Shown here piece after piece: positions 1-6,562 of a DNA stretch of 6,576 nucleotides; within the stretch, counting starts at the first letter, position 1; each line of letters begins with the position of its first letter. The notes beneath the pieces were generated by a model. The model worked only from the letters and a program-made list of their open reading frames with translations, was not told where the DNA came from and searched no databases. A program made the translations under genes and the position numbers. Source of the stretch: Actinomycetes bacterium (GTDB taxonomy: Bacteria; Actinomycetota; Actinomycetes; Actinomycetales; Microbacteriaceae); contig JAEZSU010000273.1 in NCBI GenBank assembly GCA_023421635.1, positions 1-6,576 of the forward strand, in the 5' to 3' direction.

Positions 1-2170
1 CGCCCGCGGGGGGCCGGGCCGCCGACGGAGGGCAGCTGCCGATGCCGCGGATCGGCGGGGTGTGGAACGTCGCGCCGAATACGCGCTCGGAGGCACCCGA
101 CCGGTCGAGGTAGGGCGACGCCCCGCCGTCGATGAAGGGCCAGCCGGCGCCGAGGATGAGGCACAGATCGATGTCCTGCACCTCGGGGACCACGCCCTCG
201 TCGAGCATGATCTTGATCTCCTGGGCGAGTCCGTCCTGCACGCGGCGCAGGATCTCGTCCTCCGAGACCGGGGTCTTGCCGGTCTTCAGGACCTTCTGCG
301 CGGCCTTCGTCCAGCCGGTCACCTTGCCGTGCTTGTCCTTCTCGACGACCTCCGGCAGCTCGGCGAGCTCGTGGAAGTTCTCCGAGGCGAAGAAGCGGTC
401 GGGGAAGGCGTTCGCCATCGTGTCCTGCACGTGCGCCGCGACCTTCCAGCCCACGAGGTCGATGAGCTGGAACGGCGTCATCGGCAGGCCGAGCGGCGCG
501 AACGCCCGCTCGACCGTGAGGAGCGGGGTGCCCTCGTAGACCGCGCGCGCTGCCTCGCCCATGACCTTCGCAAGCAGGCGGTTGACGACGAAGCCGGGTG
601 CGTCCGCGGTGAGCACCGCGTTCTTCCCGAGTCCCTTCGCGACCACGAACGCCGTCGACAGCGCCTCGTCGCTCGTCTGCGGGGTCTTCACGATCTCGAT
701 GAGCGGCATGACAGCCACGGGGTTGAAGAAGTGGAAGCCGACGAGACGCTCGGGGTTCGCGAGCTTCGCGCCGATCTCCTCGACCGACAGCGACGAGGTG
801 TTGGTCGCGAGGATCGCGTCCGGGGCGATGATCTGCTCGATCTCGCCGAACACCTGCTGCTTGACCCCGACCTCCTCGAACACGGCCTCGATCACGAAGT
901 CGCAGTCCGCGTACTCGCTCTTGTCGGTCGTGCCGTGCAGGAGCCCACGCAGCTTGTTCGCGGCGTCGCCGTCGAGACGACCCTTCGCCTCGAGCTTGGC
1001 GATCTCCTCGTGGATGTACGCGACGCCCTTGTCGACCCGTGCCTGGTCGAGGTCGGTGATGAGCACCGGCACCTGCAGGCGGCGCAGGAACAGCAGTGCG
1101 AACTGGCTGGCCATGAGGCCGGCCCCGATGATGCCGACCTTCGTGACCTTCTTCGCCAGCGCCTTGTCAGGCGCGCCGACTGGCCGCTTGGCGCGCTTCT
1201 GCCCCAGGTCGAAGGCGTACATGGATGCTGCGAACTCGTCGCTCGTGATGAGCTCGCTCAGCATCTCGTCCTCGCGGGCGAAGCCCTCGGCCTTGGTACC
1301 GCTCTTCGCCTTGTCGAGGAGTTCCAGTGCGGCGTAGGGCGACTTCGGCATCGTGCCGATGCGGCTCTCGAGCATGGTGCGGGCCATCTTGATGGCGATC
1401 GGCCACTTGGTGAGGCGCTCCATCTTGCCGGGCTCGTTCTTGCGCTCGACCTTGACCTTGCCGCCGAGCACGCCGTCCGCCCAGACCAGCGACTCCTCCA
1501 GGAAGTTCGCCGGCGAGAACATCGCGTCGAAGATGCCGTACTCGAACGCCTGCTTCGGCTTCAGCATCCGGTTCTGCTTCAGCGGGTTCGAGATCACGAC
1601 CTCGAGCGCGTTCTCGATGCCGATGAGGTTCGGCAGGAGGTAGGCGCCGCCCCACCCGGGGATGATGCCCAGGACCACCTCGGGGAGCGCGATCGCCGCG
1701 GCCGACGAGTCCACCGTGCGGTAGGTCGAGTTCAGCGCGATCTCGAGGCCACCACCGAGGGCCAGCCCGTTCACGAACGCGAACGTCGGCACACCCAGCT
1801 CGGAGAGGGAACCGAGCACCTTGTGGCCGAGCTGCGCGACGAGGGTCGCCGCCTCCTTCGAGGGGAGCCGGGAGACGTCGGACAGGTCGGCGCCGGCGGC
1901 GAGGATGTACTGCTTCCCCGTGATGCCGACCGCCTGGATCTCACCGGCGGCCGCGCGCGCCTTCAGCCCGACGAGCGTCTCGCCGAGTTCCTTCAGCGTC
2001 GCGGGGCCGAGGGTGTTCGGCCGGGTGTGGTCGCGGCCGTTGTCCAGCGTGACGAGCGCGAGCACCTTTCCGGAGGGGAGGCGCACGTCGCGCACCGGCG
2101 AGTGGGTGACGACCTCGTCGTCGGCGAAGGCGTCGAGGGAGGAGAAGTCGATGTCGTCGTAGTTCGTCAT
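1..2170 (-). CDS. fadB: FadB-type fatty acid oxidation protein: enoyl-CoA hydratase / 3-hydroxyacyl-CoA dehydrogenase (C-terminus cut by window edge)
   Basis: This bifunctional beta-oxidation enzyme hydrates trans-2-enoyl-CoA and then oxidises the 3-hydroxyacyl-CoA with NAD+; it is expected to be cytosolic and to work with the thiolase upstream. About 723 residues are visible. The N-terminal crotonase domain (about residues 15-200) has the oxyanion-hole stretch AAGADL, the NGLALGGGLE motif (N134-E143) and LPEVVLGIIPGWGG. E143 and E164 align with the catalytic glutamates E119 and E139 of E. coli FadB. The dehydrogenase NAD-binding domain starts near residue 343 with GIIGAGLMA (G346-A354); the third glycine of the usual GxGxxG loop is Ala354. 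The catalytic dyad is H480 (HFFNP) and E492 (PLIEIV), with the same 12-residue spacing as in E. coli. The C-terminal dehydrogenase domains follow, ending near TPPIRG (about residue 704). The ATG at 2170 is chosen because a GAGG Shine-Dalgarno (2179-2182) lies 8 nt upstream, over the fadA stop. No stop occurs before the window edge, so the 3' end is missing. Confidence 0.95.
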   Translation of the reverse strand, partial: MTNYDDIDFSSLDAFADDEVVTHSPVRDVRLPSGKVLALVTLDNGRDHTRPNTLGPATLKELGETLVGLKARAAAGEIQAVGITGKQYILAAGADLSDVSRLPSKEAATLVAQLGHKVLGSLSELGVPTFAFVNGLALGGGLEIALNSTYRTVDSSAAAIALPEVVLGIIPGWGGAYLLPNLIGIENALEVVISNPLKQNRMLKPKQAFEYGIFDAMFSPANFLEESLVWADGVLGGKVKVERKNEPGKMERLTKWPIAIKMARTMLESRIGTMPKSPYAALELLDKAKSGTKAEGFAREDEMLSELITSDEFAASMYAFDLGQKRAKRPVGAPDKALAKKVTKVGIIGAGLMASQFALLFLRRLQVPVLITDLDQARVDKGVAYIHEEIAKLEAKGRLDGDAANKLRGLLHGTTDKSEYADCDFVIEAVFEEVGVKQQVFGEIEQIIAPDAILATNTSSLSVEEIGAKLANPERLVGFHFFNPVAVMPLIEIVKTPQTSDEALSTAFVVAKGLGKNAVLTADAPGFVVNRLLAKVMGEAARAVYEGTPLLTVERAFAPLGLPMTPFQLIDLVGWKVAAHVQDTMANAFPDRFFASENFHELAELPEVVEKDKHGKVTGWTKAAQKVLKTGKTPVSEDEILRRVQDGLAQEIKIMLDEGVVPEVQDIDLCLILGAGWPFIDGGASPYLDRSGASERVFGATFHTPPIRGIGSCPPSAARPPAG

Positions 2171-2180
2171 GGCTGTCGCC

Positions 2181-3386
2181 TCACTTCCGCTTCTTGCCGT
2201 CGTAGAACGGGTTCTCCCAGATGACCGAGCCGCCCTGTCCGAGGCCCACGCACATGGCGGTGAGGCCGTAACGGACGTCGGGGCGCTCCTGGAAGTGCGC
2301 CGCGAGCTGGATCATGAGGCGGACCCCGGATGCGGCCAGTGGGTGACCGAACGCGATCGCGCCGCCCCACGGGTTCACCCGAGGGTCGTCGTCGGCGATG
2401 CCGAAGTGGTCGAGGAGCGAGATCACCTGGATCGCGAAGGCCTCGTTCAGCTCGAACAGGCCGATGTCGTCGATCGTCAGGCCGGCCTTCTTCAGGGCCT
2501 TCTCCGTGGACGGGATCGGGCCGATGCCCATGATCTCCGGCTGCACGCCGGCGAACGCGTACGACACCAGGCGCATCTTCGGCCGCAGGCCGAGCTCCTT
2601 CACGGCGTGACCGCCGGCGAGCAGGCTCATCGTCGCGCCGTCGGTGAGCGGCGATGACGTGCCGGCCGTGACCCGTCCGTGCGGGCGGAACGGCGTCTTC
2701 AGGGCCGCCAGATCCTCCATCGTGGTCTGCGGGCGACGGCCCTCGTCCTCGGTGGCGAGGCCCCACGCGCCTGCGGCGTCCTTGATCGCGACGGGCACGA
2801 GGTCGGGCTGGATCTTGCCCGCATCGTAGGCGGCCTGCACCTTGTGCTGGCTCAGCATCCCGTACCGGTCGCTGCGCTCCTTCGTGAGGTGCGGGAAGCG
2901 GTCGAAGATGCGCTCCGCGGTGACACCCATGTTCAGGGCGCCCGGGTCGACCATCTTCTCCGCGACGAAGCGCGGGTTCGGGTCGGCGTTGCCGCCGATC
3001 GGGTGGTGCCCCATGTGCTCGACGCCGCCGGCGAGGGCGACGTCGTACATGCCGGCGGCGATCGAGCCGGCCATCGTGGTCACGCTCGTCATCGCGCCCG
3101 CGCACATGCGGTCGATCGCGAAACCGGGGACCGTCATCGGCAGCCCGGCCAGGATCGCCGCGGAGCGGCCCAGGGTGAGGCCCTGGTCGCCCGTCTGCGA
3201 CGTCGCGGCGATCGCCACGTCGTCGATCCGGTCACCGGGGACCTGTGCGTTCCGTTCCATCACGCCGATGATGGCCTTGACCACCAGATCGTCGGCGCGG
3301 GTGTTCCAGTACATGCCCTTCTCGCCGGCGCGCCCGAACGGTGTGCGCATGCCATCGACGAAGAAGACGTCCGAAATCTCGGCCAC
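2181..3386 (-). CDS. fadA: Acetyl-CoA C-acyltransferase (3-ketoacyl-CoA thiolase), FadA type
   Basis: This thiolase of 401 residues, a normal family length, cleaves 3-ketoacyl-CoA with CoA to acetyl-CoA and a shortened acyl-CoA, the last step of the beta-oxidation cycle. The acylated nucleophile is C95 in IDRMCAGAM. Other family landmarks are TAGTSSPLTDGA (about 240-251), which resembles FadA more than the biosynthetic PhaA/AtoB type; NEAF (314-317); the active-site H348 in GGAIAFGHPL; and the second cysteine C379 in MCVGLGQGGS. A tryptophan (W340) stands where many thiolases have Asn in NGGAIAxGHP, and the following glycine of GHPxGxSG is Ala; I believe these variants occur in actinobacterial homologues. 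The start is GTG, preceded by a strong GGAGG (3391-3395) 4 nt away; no nearer alternative has a ribosome site. fadB begins 10 nt after the stop, so the two form an operon in the order fadA-fadB, the reverse of E. coli fadBA. A fully biosynthetic role is less likely given the FadB partner. Confidence 0.95.
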   Translation of the reverse strand: MAEISDVFFVDGMRTPFGRAGEKGMYWNTRADDLVVKAIIGVMERNAQVPGDRIDDVAIAATSQTGDQGLTLGRSAAILAGLPMTVPGFAIDRMCAGAMTSVTTMAGSIAAGMYDVALAGGVEHMGHHPIGGNADPNPRFVAEKMVDPGALNMGVTAERIFDRFPHLTKERSDRYGMLSQHKVQAAYDAGKIQPDLVPVAIKDAAGAWGLATEDEGRRPQTTMEDLAALKTPFRPHGRVTAGTSSPLTDGATMSLLAGGHAVKELGLRPKMRLVSYAFAGVQPEIMGIGPIPSTEKALKKAGLTIDDIGLFELNEAFAIQVISLLDHFGIADDDPRVNPWGGAIAFGHPLAASGVRLMIQLAAHFQERPDVRYGLTAMCVGLGQGGSVIWENPFYDGKKRK

Positions 3387-3397
3387 TCTGCCTCCAA

Positions 3398-3452
3398 GGT
3401 TGGGTTTCCCTCAGCCTAGGAACGCCCCCGAGCCGTCAGGAATCGGTTGGGT
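3398..3452. repeat. Pair of 8-bp direct repeats flanking the fadA promoter region
   Basis: The octamer ggttgggt occurs at 3398-3405 and again at 3445-3452 (plus-strand reading), 47 bp apart, on either side of the predicted fadA promoter. The 47-bp spacing is not an exact multiple of a helical turn. It could be a pair of regulator half-sites or chance; an exact repeated octamer in a 71-nt gap is only mildly unexpected. Confidence 0.25.
3413..3439 (-). promoter_or_regulatory. Predicted promoter of the fadA-fadB operon
   Basis: On the minus strand the 71-nt gap between rnd and fadA holds a TAGGCT -10 box (3413-3418, matching TAnnnT) and a weak -35 CTGACG (3434-3439) with a short 15-nt spacer. 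Shifting the -35 to TCCTGA gives 17 nt but a poorer hexamer. Transcription would start near 3406, leaving a leader of about 20 nt that contains the GGAGG ribosome site. The same TAGGCT hexamer serves the divergent hydrolase gene in this window. No clear terminator is seen after rnd, so read-through from the upstream genes is also possible. Confidence 0.45.
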
Positions 3453-3457
3453 CGAAT

Positions 3458-4654
3458 CTACGAAGCGGCTTCGGGGCGGGTCTCCGCCGGTTGCACGGAA
3501 CCGACAAAGGCATCCGCGATCAACTGTGAGGTTTCGAGTATCTGCCAGCCCCGGACCCCTGCCTCGGCCAGGGCGACGGAGATGGTCACCGGCGTGATCG
3601 GCTGCGGCGGCGCCCACGCCAGCCGACGCAGGATCTCCGGGGTCAGCAGGTTCTCGGTGGGCATGTGCAGCGCCTCGGCGCGTGCTTCGACGGCGGGACG
3701 CGCCGCCTTCAGGCGTGCGTCCGCCTCGGGATTGCGGTCCACCCACGCGCGCGGCGGCGGCAGGGTGTCGCTGGGCACCCGCTCGAGCGGCAGGTCGGTG
3801 GTCGCGCGTCCCCGCTCGATGGCATCCCACCAGCGGTCCAGTTCACTGCGGCTCGCTCGGCCTGTGAACGCCTTCAGTGCGGCGAGGTCGCGCTTGCTCT
3901 CGGGGTTCGCGGCGACGGCGGCGACGAGCGCGCGGTCGGGTACGAGCCGGCCGGGTGCCACATCGGACTCCCGCGCCAGGTCTTCGCGCGCCGTCCAGAG
4001 TTCGCGGGCGATGGCGTAGTTGCGGCGGCCGCGGAGGGAGTGCAGGCCGCTGAGCCGGCGCCACGGCTCGGCACGTGCGGGCTTCACCGGCCGGTCGATG
4101 ACCGCCTGGAACTCCTCCTCGGCCCACGCGGTCTTGCCCTGTTCGGCGAGTTCCGCGGCGAGGACGTCGTGCACGTCGCGGAGGTGGATGACATCGAGCG
4201 CCGCGTACTCCAGCCAGGACTGGGGGAGCGGCCGGGTGGACCAGTCGGCCGCGGAGTGCTCCTTCGCGAGTGTGATGCCGAGCGTTCGCTCGACGACCGC
4301 GCCGAGCCCGACCCGTTCGTGGCCGAGCAGCCGGGCCGCCAGCTCGGTGTCGAAGATGCGGGGCGGTTCGAGTCCGAGCTCGCGCAGCGAGGGGAGGTCC
4401 TGGCTCGCGGCGTGGAGGATCCAGAGGTCCTGCGCGAGGATCGGCTGCAGCCGATCGACATCGGTGAGCGCTGGCGGGTCGATGAGCAGGACGCCCGTTC
4501 CCTCCCGCCAGATCTGGACGAGGTATGCCCGTTGCGAGTATCGGAACCCGGAGGCTCGTTCCACATCGACCGCGAACGGGCCGGTGCCCGCTGCCAGGGA
4601 ATCCATCGCGGCGACGAACGCCGCTTCCGTGTCGATGACCGTATAACCGCTCAC
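3458..4654 (-). CDS. rnd: Ribonuclease D (DEDDy 3'-5' exoribonuclease with HRDC domain)
   Basis: This 398-residue 3'-5' exoribonuclease of the RNase D family is expected to trim 3' ends of tRNA precursors and other structured RNAs in the cytoplasm with two metal ions. The DEDDy set is complete: D30 and E32 (motif FAVDVE), D86 in HAASQDLPSL, and Y150 and D154 in WLEYAALDV. Motif I reads DVERASGFRY rather than the DTEFMRE of E. coli RNase D, as I recall for actinobacterial members. An HRDC nucleic-acid-binding domain follows (about 205-290), then a helical C-terminal region (about 300-390). A longer reading frame reaches 4738, but homology begins at SGYTVIDTE, so the GTG at 4654 is chosen. It has GGAAGGAA (4658-4665) just upstream and overlaps the DUF3000 stop as GTGA, which implies translational coupling. 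The stop is TAG. Confidence 0.93.
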   Translation of the reverse strand: MSGYTVIDTEAAFVAAMDSLAAGTGPFAVDVERASGFRYSQRAYLVQIWREGTGVLLIDPPALTDVDRLQPILAQDLWILHAASQDLPSLRELGLEPPRIFDTELAARLLGHERVGLGAVVERTLGITLAKEHSAADWSTRPLPQSWLEYAALDVIHLRDVHDVLAAELAEQGKTAWAEEEFQAVIDRPVKPARAEPWRRLSGLHSLRGRRNYAIARELWTAREDLARESDVAPGRLVPDRALVAAVAANPESKRDLAALKAFTGRASRSELDRWWDAIERGRATTDLPLERVPSDTLPPPRAWVDRNPEADARLKAARPAVEARAEALHMPTENLLTPEILRRLAWAPPQPITPVTISVALAEAGVRGWQILETSQLIADAFVGSVQPAETRPEAAS

Positions 4655-5235
4655 AGGTTCCTTCCGTGCGCCCGCAGCAGCGGGGCGTTCTCCGACCCCG
4701 GGGGGAGGCCGGCAAGCATGCACACCAATTCTGCCCATGCCTCGACGTGCGCACCGACATGGTCCGTCGGGGACCAGGATGCGCGCAACTCCACCTGAGC
4801 GCCGTCGCCCTCGGCCGCGAGCCCGCCGAAGCCCTTGGAGAGGGTCTTGGTGGCAGTGCCTGAGATCGCGCGGTACTCGGCGCCGCGGGAGGCGAGGGCG
4901 TCGATGAGCCAGGACCAGGTGACGTCGGCCATCAACGGGTCCGAGCCGATCTCGTTCTCGAGCGGCGCCTGCGCGAAGCAGACGACGCGCCAGGGCCCCT
5001 CCCAGGCATCCGGGTGACTGTCGTCGTGCAGGAGCACGAAGCGCCCGGTGCCGTATGCGGACTCGTCCTCGCCCGGCTCTGGACGCACGTCCGCGGCCAG
5101 GGCGTAGGCGTTCGGCGCGAGGCCGACCGGTGCGTGGATCTCACGGACGACGAGGTCGCTGCGGAACCGGGTCGAGGTCACGGCCGCGACGGCGTCCGCG
5201 AACGTCTGCGCCGGCTGGGGACGGTGGGTTGCCAC
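4651..5235 (-). CDS. DUF3000 family protein, function unknown
   Basis: This soluble protein of 194 residues has no signal peptide or membrane segment. It matches the actinobacterial DUF3000 family in my recognition: an N-terminal helix (FADAVAAV), an APxGLAPxAYAL segment (about 35-47), GTGRFVLLHDD with DAWEGPWRVV (about 62-84), a DVTWSWLIDAL helix (about 104-114), ISGTATKTLSKGFGGLA (about 124-140), VELRASWSP (about 147-155) and a C-terminal AWAELVCMLAGLPP. No catalytic motif is visible and its biochemical role is not known to me. The start is GTG with no Shine-Dalgarno; a TAGTCT -10 box ends 6 nt upstream, so the transcript would begin at the GTG itself (leaderless). Its stop overlaps the rnd start by 4 nt, so it is the first gene of a DUF3000-rnd unit. 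The context hints at RNA metabolism, which is inference only. Confidence 0.9.
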   Translation of the reverse strand: MATHRPQPAQTFADAVAAVTSTRFRSDLVVREIHAPVGLAPNAYALAADVRPEPGEDESAYGTGRFVLLHDDSHPDAWEGPWRVVCFAQAPLENEIGSDPLMADVTWSWLIDALASRGAEYRAISGTATKTLSKGFGGLAAEGDGAQVELRASWSPTDHVGAHVEAWAELVCMLAGLPPGSENAPLLRAHGRNL

Positions 5236-5241
5236 GGCGAC

Positions 5242-5247
5242 AGACTA
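5242..5247 (-). promoter_or_regulatory. -10 box of a leaderless promoter for DUF3000-rnd
   Basis: The minus-strand hexamer TAGTCT (TAnnnT) ends 6 nt before the GTG at 5235, which places the expected start of transcription on the G of the start codon. The absence of any Shine-Dalgarno upstream of that GTG agrees with a leaderless mRNA, a common arrangement in actinobacteria. I see no good -35 at 16-18 nt (the region reads GGGCCA); it would lie inside the divergent hydrolase coding sequence. Confidence 0.55.
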
Positions 5248-5251
5248 GGCT
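5246..5251 (+). promoter_or_regulatory. -10 box of a promoter for the divergent alpha/beta hydrolase gene
   Basis: The plus-strand hexamer TAGGCT ends 9 nt before the ATG at 5261. Transcription is expected at about 5258-5261, giving a leader of 0-3 nt and no room for a ribosome site; none is visible. The hexamer shares its TA (5246-5247) with the opposing -10 box on the minus strand. A TTGCCA at 5229-5234 resembles a -35 but is only 11 nt away, so it cannot serve this -10 in the normal geometry. Confidence 0.5.
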
Positions 5252-5260
5252 GATGCCTCG

Positions 5261-6460
5261 ATGATGGCCCCCAGGCGCGCCGCCGGTATCGGCGCATCCC
5301 CTGCGTTCCGCGCCGGCATGCGGACCGCCGTCCTCGGACTGTCCACGGCCCTCGGGCTCGTCGGTGCGGCATGGGCGGGCGCGGCCATCCGGGTGGCGCG
5401 GCTGGTGGTGACCCCCGCCGCGCGACGGGCGGACACCCGCATCCTCGCGATCGACGCGGCGGCGCAGACGATCACCCTCTCCCGCACCGACGACACCGTG
5501 CTGCCCGGGCGCTACGGGCTGTTCACGCGGGGCAGTGAGGACTACATCAAGCTCGGCAGCGTCCTGTCGGAGGATGCGGTCTCTGTCACCCGCAAGCTGC
5601 TCACGCACGTCGGCGCGCGCTCCCGGCTCGCCCCGGAGGCCGCCTTCAGCGGCTGGTACTACGACCGGCCCGAGCAGCTGCAGCTGCCGTACACGTCAGA
5701 GCTCGTCCCATCTGCGGTCGGGCCGTGTCCCGCCTGGGTCTTCCCCGGCACCTCCGACACCTGGTGCATCCAGGTGCACGGCCGCGGGACCACGCGTGCC
5801 GAGTGCCTGCGCGCGGTGCCGCTGCTCCATTCGCTCGGCTTCACGACGATGCTGGTGTCGTACCGCAACGACGGCGAGGCGCCGCGCAGCAAGCACGGCA
5901 CGTACGGACTCGGCGCGACCGAGTGGCGCGACGTGGATGCGGCGATCGGCTTCGCCCGGCGCGCTGGGGCGAAGCGGATCCTGCTCATGGGGTGGTCGAT
6001 GGGCGGTGCCATCAGCCTGCAGCTCGCGCTCCGCTCGGCGCACCGCGACCGCATCGCCGGCATCATCCTCGACTCGCCCGTGGTGGACTGGCGCGTCGTG
6101 CTGGATTACCAGGCGCACGGCATGGGGCTGCCCGCTCCGGTCACGAAGCTGGCGCTCGAGACGCTCGGGACCGGGTGGGGGACCGCGTTCACCCGCGCGG
6201 GGGCGCCCATCCCGTTCGACGCCCTGGACGTCGTCGCCAGGGCCGACGAGCTGCGCGTGCCGGTGCTGATCATGCACTCCGACGACGACGGCTTCGTCCC
6301 GTCCGACGCGTCGCACGCCCTCGCGCAGGCGCGCCCGGACCTCGTGCAGCTCGAGGTCTTCGACACCGCACGGCACACCAAGCTCTGGAACTACGACCAG
6401 AACCGCTGGAACGACACCATCCGCGGCTGGCTCGAGCGCACCAGCATCCGCGCGTCCTGA
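5261..6460 (+). CDS. Membrane-anchored alpha/beta hydrolase of unknown substrate
   Basis: This 399-residue serine hydrolase has an N-terminal hydrophobic segment (about 22-43, flanked by arginines) that looks like a signal anchor, so the enzyme is probably membrane-tethered, perhaps facing outside. Residues of about 55-150 form a separate region with beta-strand character (TRILAIDAAAQTITLSR) and no family I can name. The alpha/beta hydrolase core follows: HG oxyanion segment (H173-G174), nucleophile elbow GWSMGG with S246, the acid at about D343 in HSDDDGFVP, and H372 in ARHTKLWN, so the catalytic triad is complete. Three cysteines (C156, C169, C182) lie close together and could form a disulfide if the domain is exported. 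An esterase, peptidase-like or acyltransferase role is possible; the sequence does not decide. The ATG at 5261 is chosen because it sits just below a TAGGCT -10 and begins the anchor; the ATG at 5264 is equally possible. It is transcribed divergently from DUF3000. Confidence 0.88.
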   Translation: MMAPRRAAGIGASPAFRAGMRTAVLGLSTALGLVGAAWAGAAIRVARLVVTPAARRADTRILAIDAAAQTITLSRTDDTVLPGRYGLFTRGSEDYIKLGSVLSEDAVSVTRKLLTHVGARSRLAPEAAFSGWYYDRPEQLQLPYTSELVPSAVGPCPAWVFPGTSDTWCIQVHGRGTTRAECLRAVPLLHSLGFTTMLVSYRNDGEAPRSKHGTYGLGATEWRDVDAAIGFARRAGAKRILLMGWSMGGAISLQLALRSAHRDRIAGIILDSPVVDWRVVLDYQAHGMGLPAPVTKLALETLGTGWGTAFTRAGAPIPFDALDVVARADELRVPVLIMHSDDDGFVPSDASHALAQARPDLVQLEVFDTARHTKLWNYDQNRWNDTIRGWLERTSIRAS

Positions 6461-6494
6461 CGCCCCGCATCCCCTCGCCCTTCGCCCGTCGCGC

Positions 6495-6562
6495 CGAACC
6501 GGCACACTCGGTGCGAGCCGGTAGCCCGGAGACTGTCGGCTCGCACCGGACATGTCGGTTCG
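6495..6562 (+). terminator. Long imperfect hairpin downstream of the hydrolase gene; terminator or palindromic repeat element
   Basis: The arms are exactly in register around a centre at 6528/6529. The inner arms cggtgcgagccg (6509-6520) and cggctcgcaccg (6537-6548) are perfect complements, and G.U or Watson-Crick pairs extend the stem to 6508-6524 with 6533-6549 (17 pairs, 8-nt loop). After a symmetric 3x3 mismatch (6505-6507 against 6550-6552), outer arms 6495-6504 and 6553-6562 pair over 10 positions with one G.U. The four wobbles are G.U only in the plus-strand RNA; on the minus strand they would be A.C mismatches, so the structure favours RNA copied in the direction of the hydrolase. It begins 34 nt after that gene's stop. 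No U tract follows, so it is not a textbook intrinsic terminator; a dispersed palindromic repeat is the main alternative. The rest of 6461-6576 shows no gene. Confidence 0.6.

Noticed and set aside
31..40. Palindrome ggcagctgcc near the left edge
   Set aside because: A 10-bp palindrome inside the GC-rich open FadB frame is not surprising, has no loop or tract following it, and cannot be called a terminator.
62..2224. A 720-codon open frame on the plus strand
   Set aside because: It lies wholly antisense to fadB and the end of fadA, is extremely rich in Arg, Leu, Asp, Glu and Val as expected for the complement of GC-rich codons, and resembles no protein. The minus-strand frame has full FadB active-site motifs.
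4655..4738. Upstream extension of RNase D to a start at 4738
   Set aside because: The extra 28 residues (MGRIGVHACRPPPG...) are out-of-frame coding sequence of the DUF3000 gene and look unlike an RNase D N-terminus. The GTG at 4654 has a ribosome site and a coupling overlap.
3665..4798. A 377-codon open frame on the plus strand
   Set aside because: It is antisense to rnd and part of the DUF3000 gene, with composition typical of a shadow frame and no recognisable domain; the opposing frame carries a complete DEDDy site.
5229..5234. TTGCCA as a -35 box for the hydrolase gene
   Set aside because: It matches the consensus at five of six positions but is only 11 nt from TAGGCT, and no -10-like hexamer exists at 16-18 nt from it.
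5696..6553. A 285-codon open frame on the minus strand
   Set aside because: It is antisense to the hydrolase, whose plus-strand frame has a complete catalytic triad; the minus frame has biased shadow composition and crosses the hairpin region.
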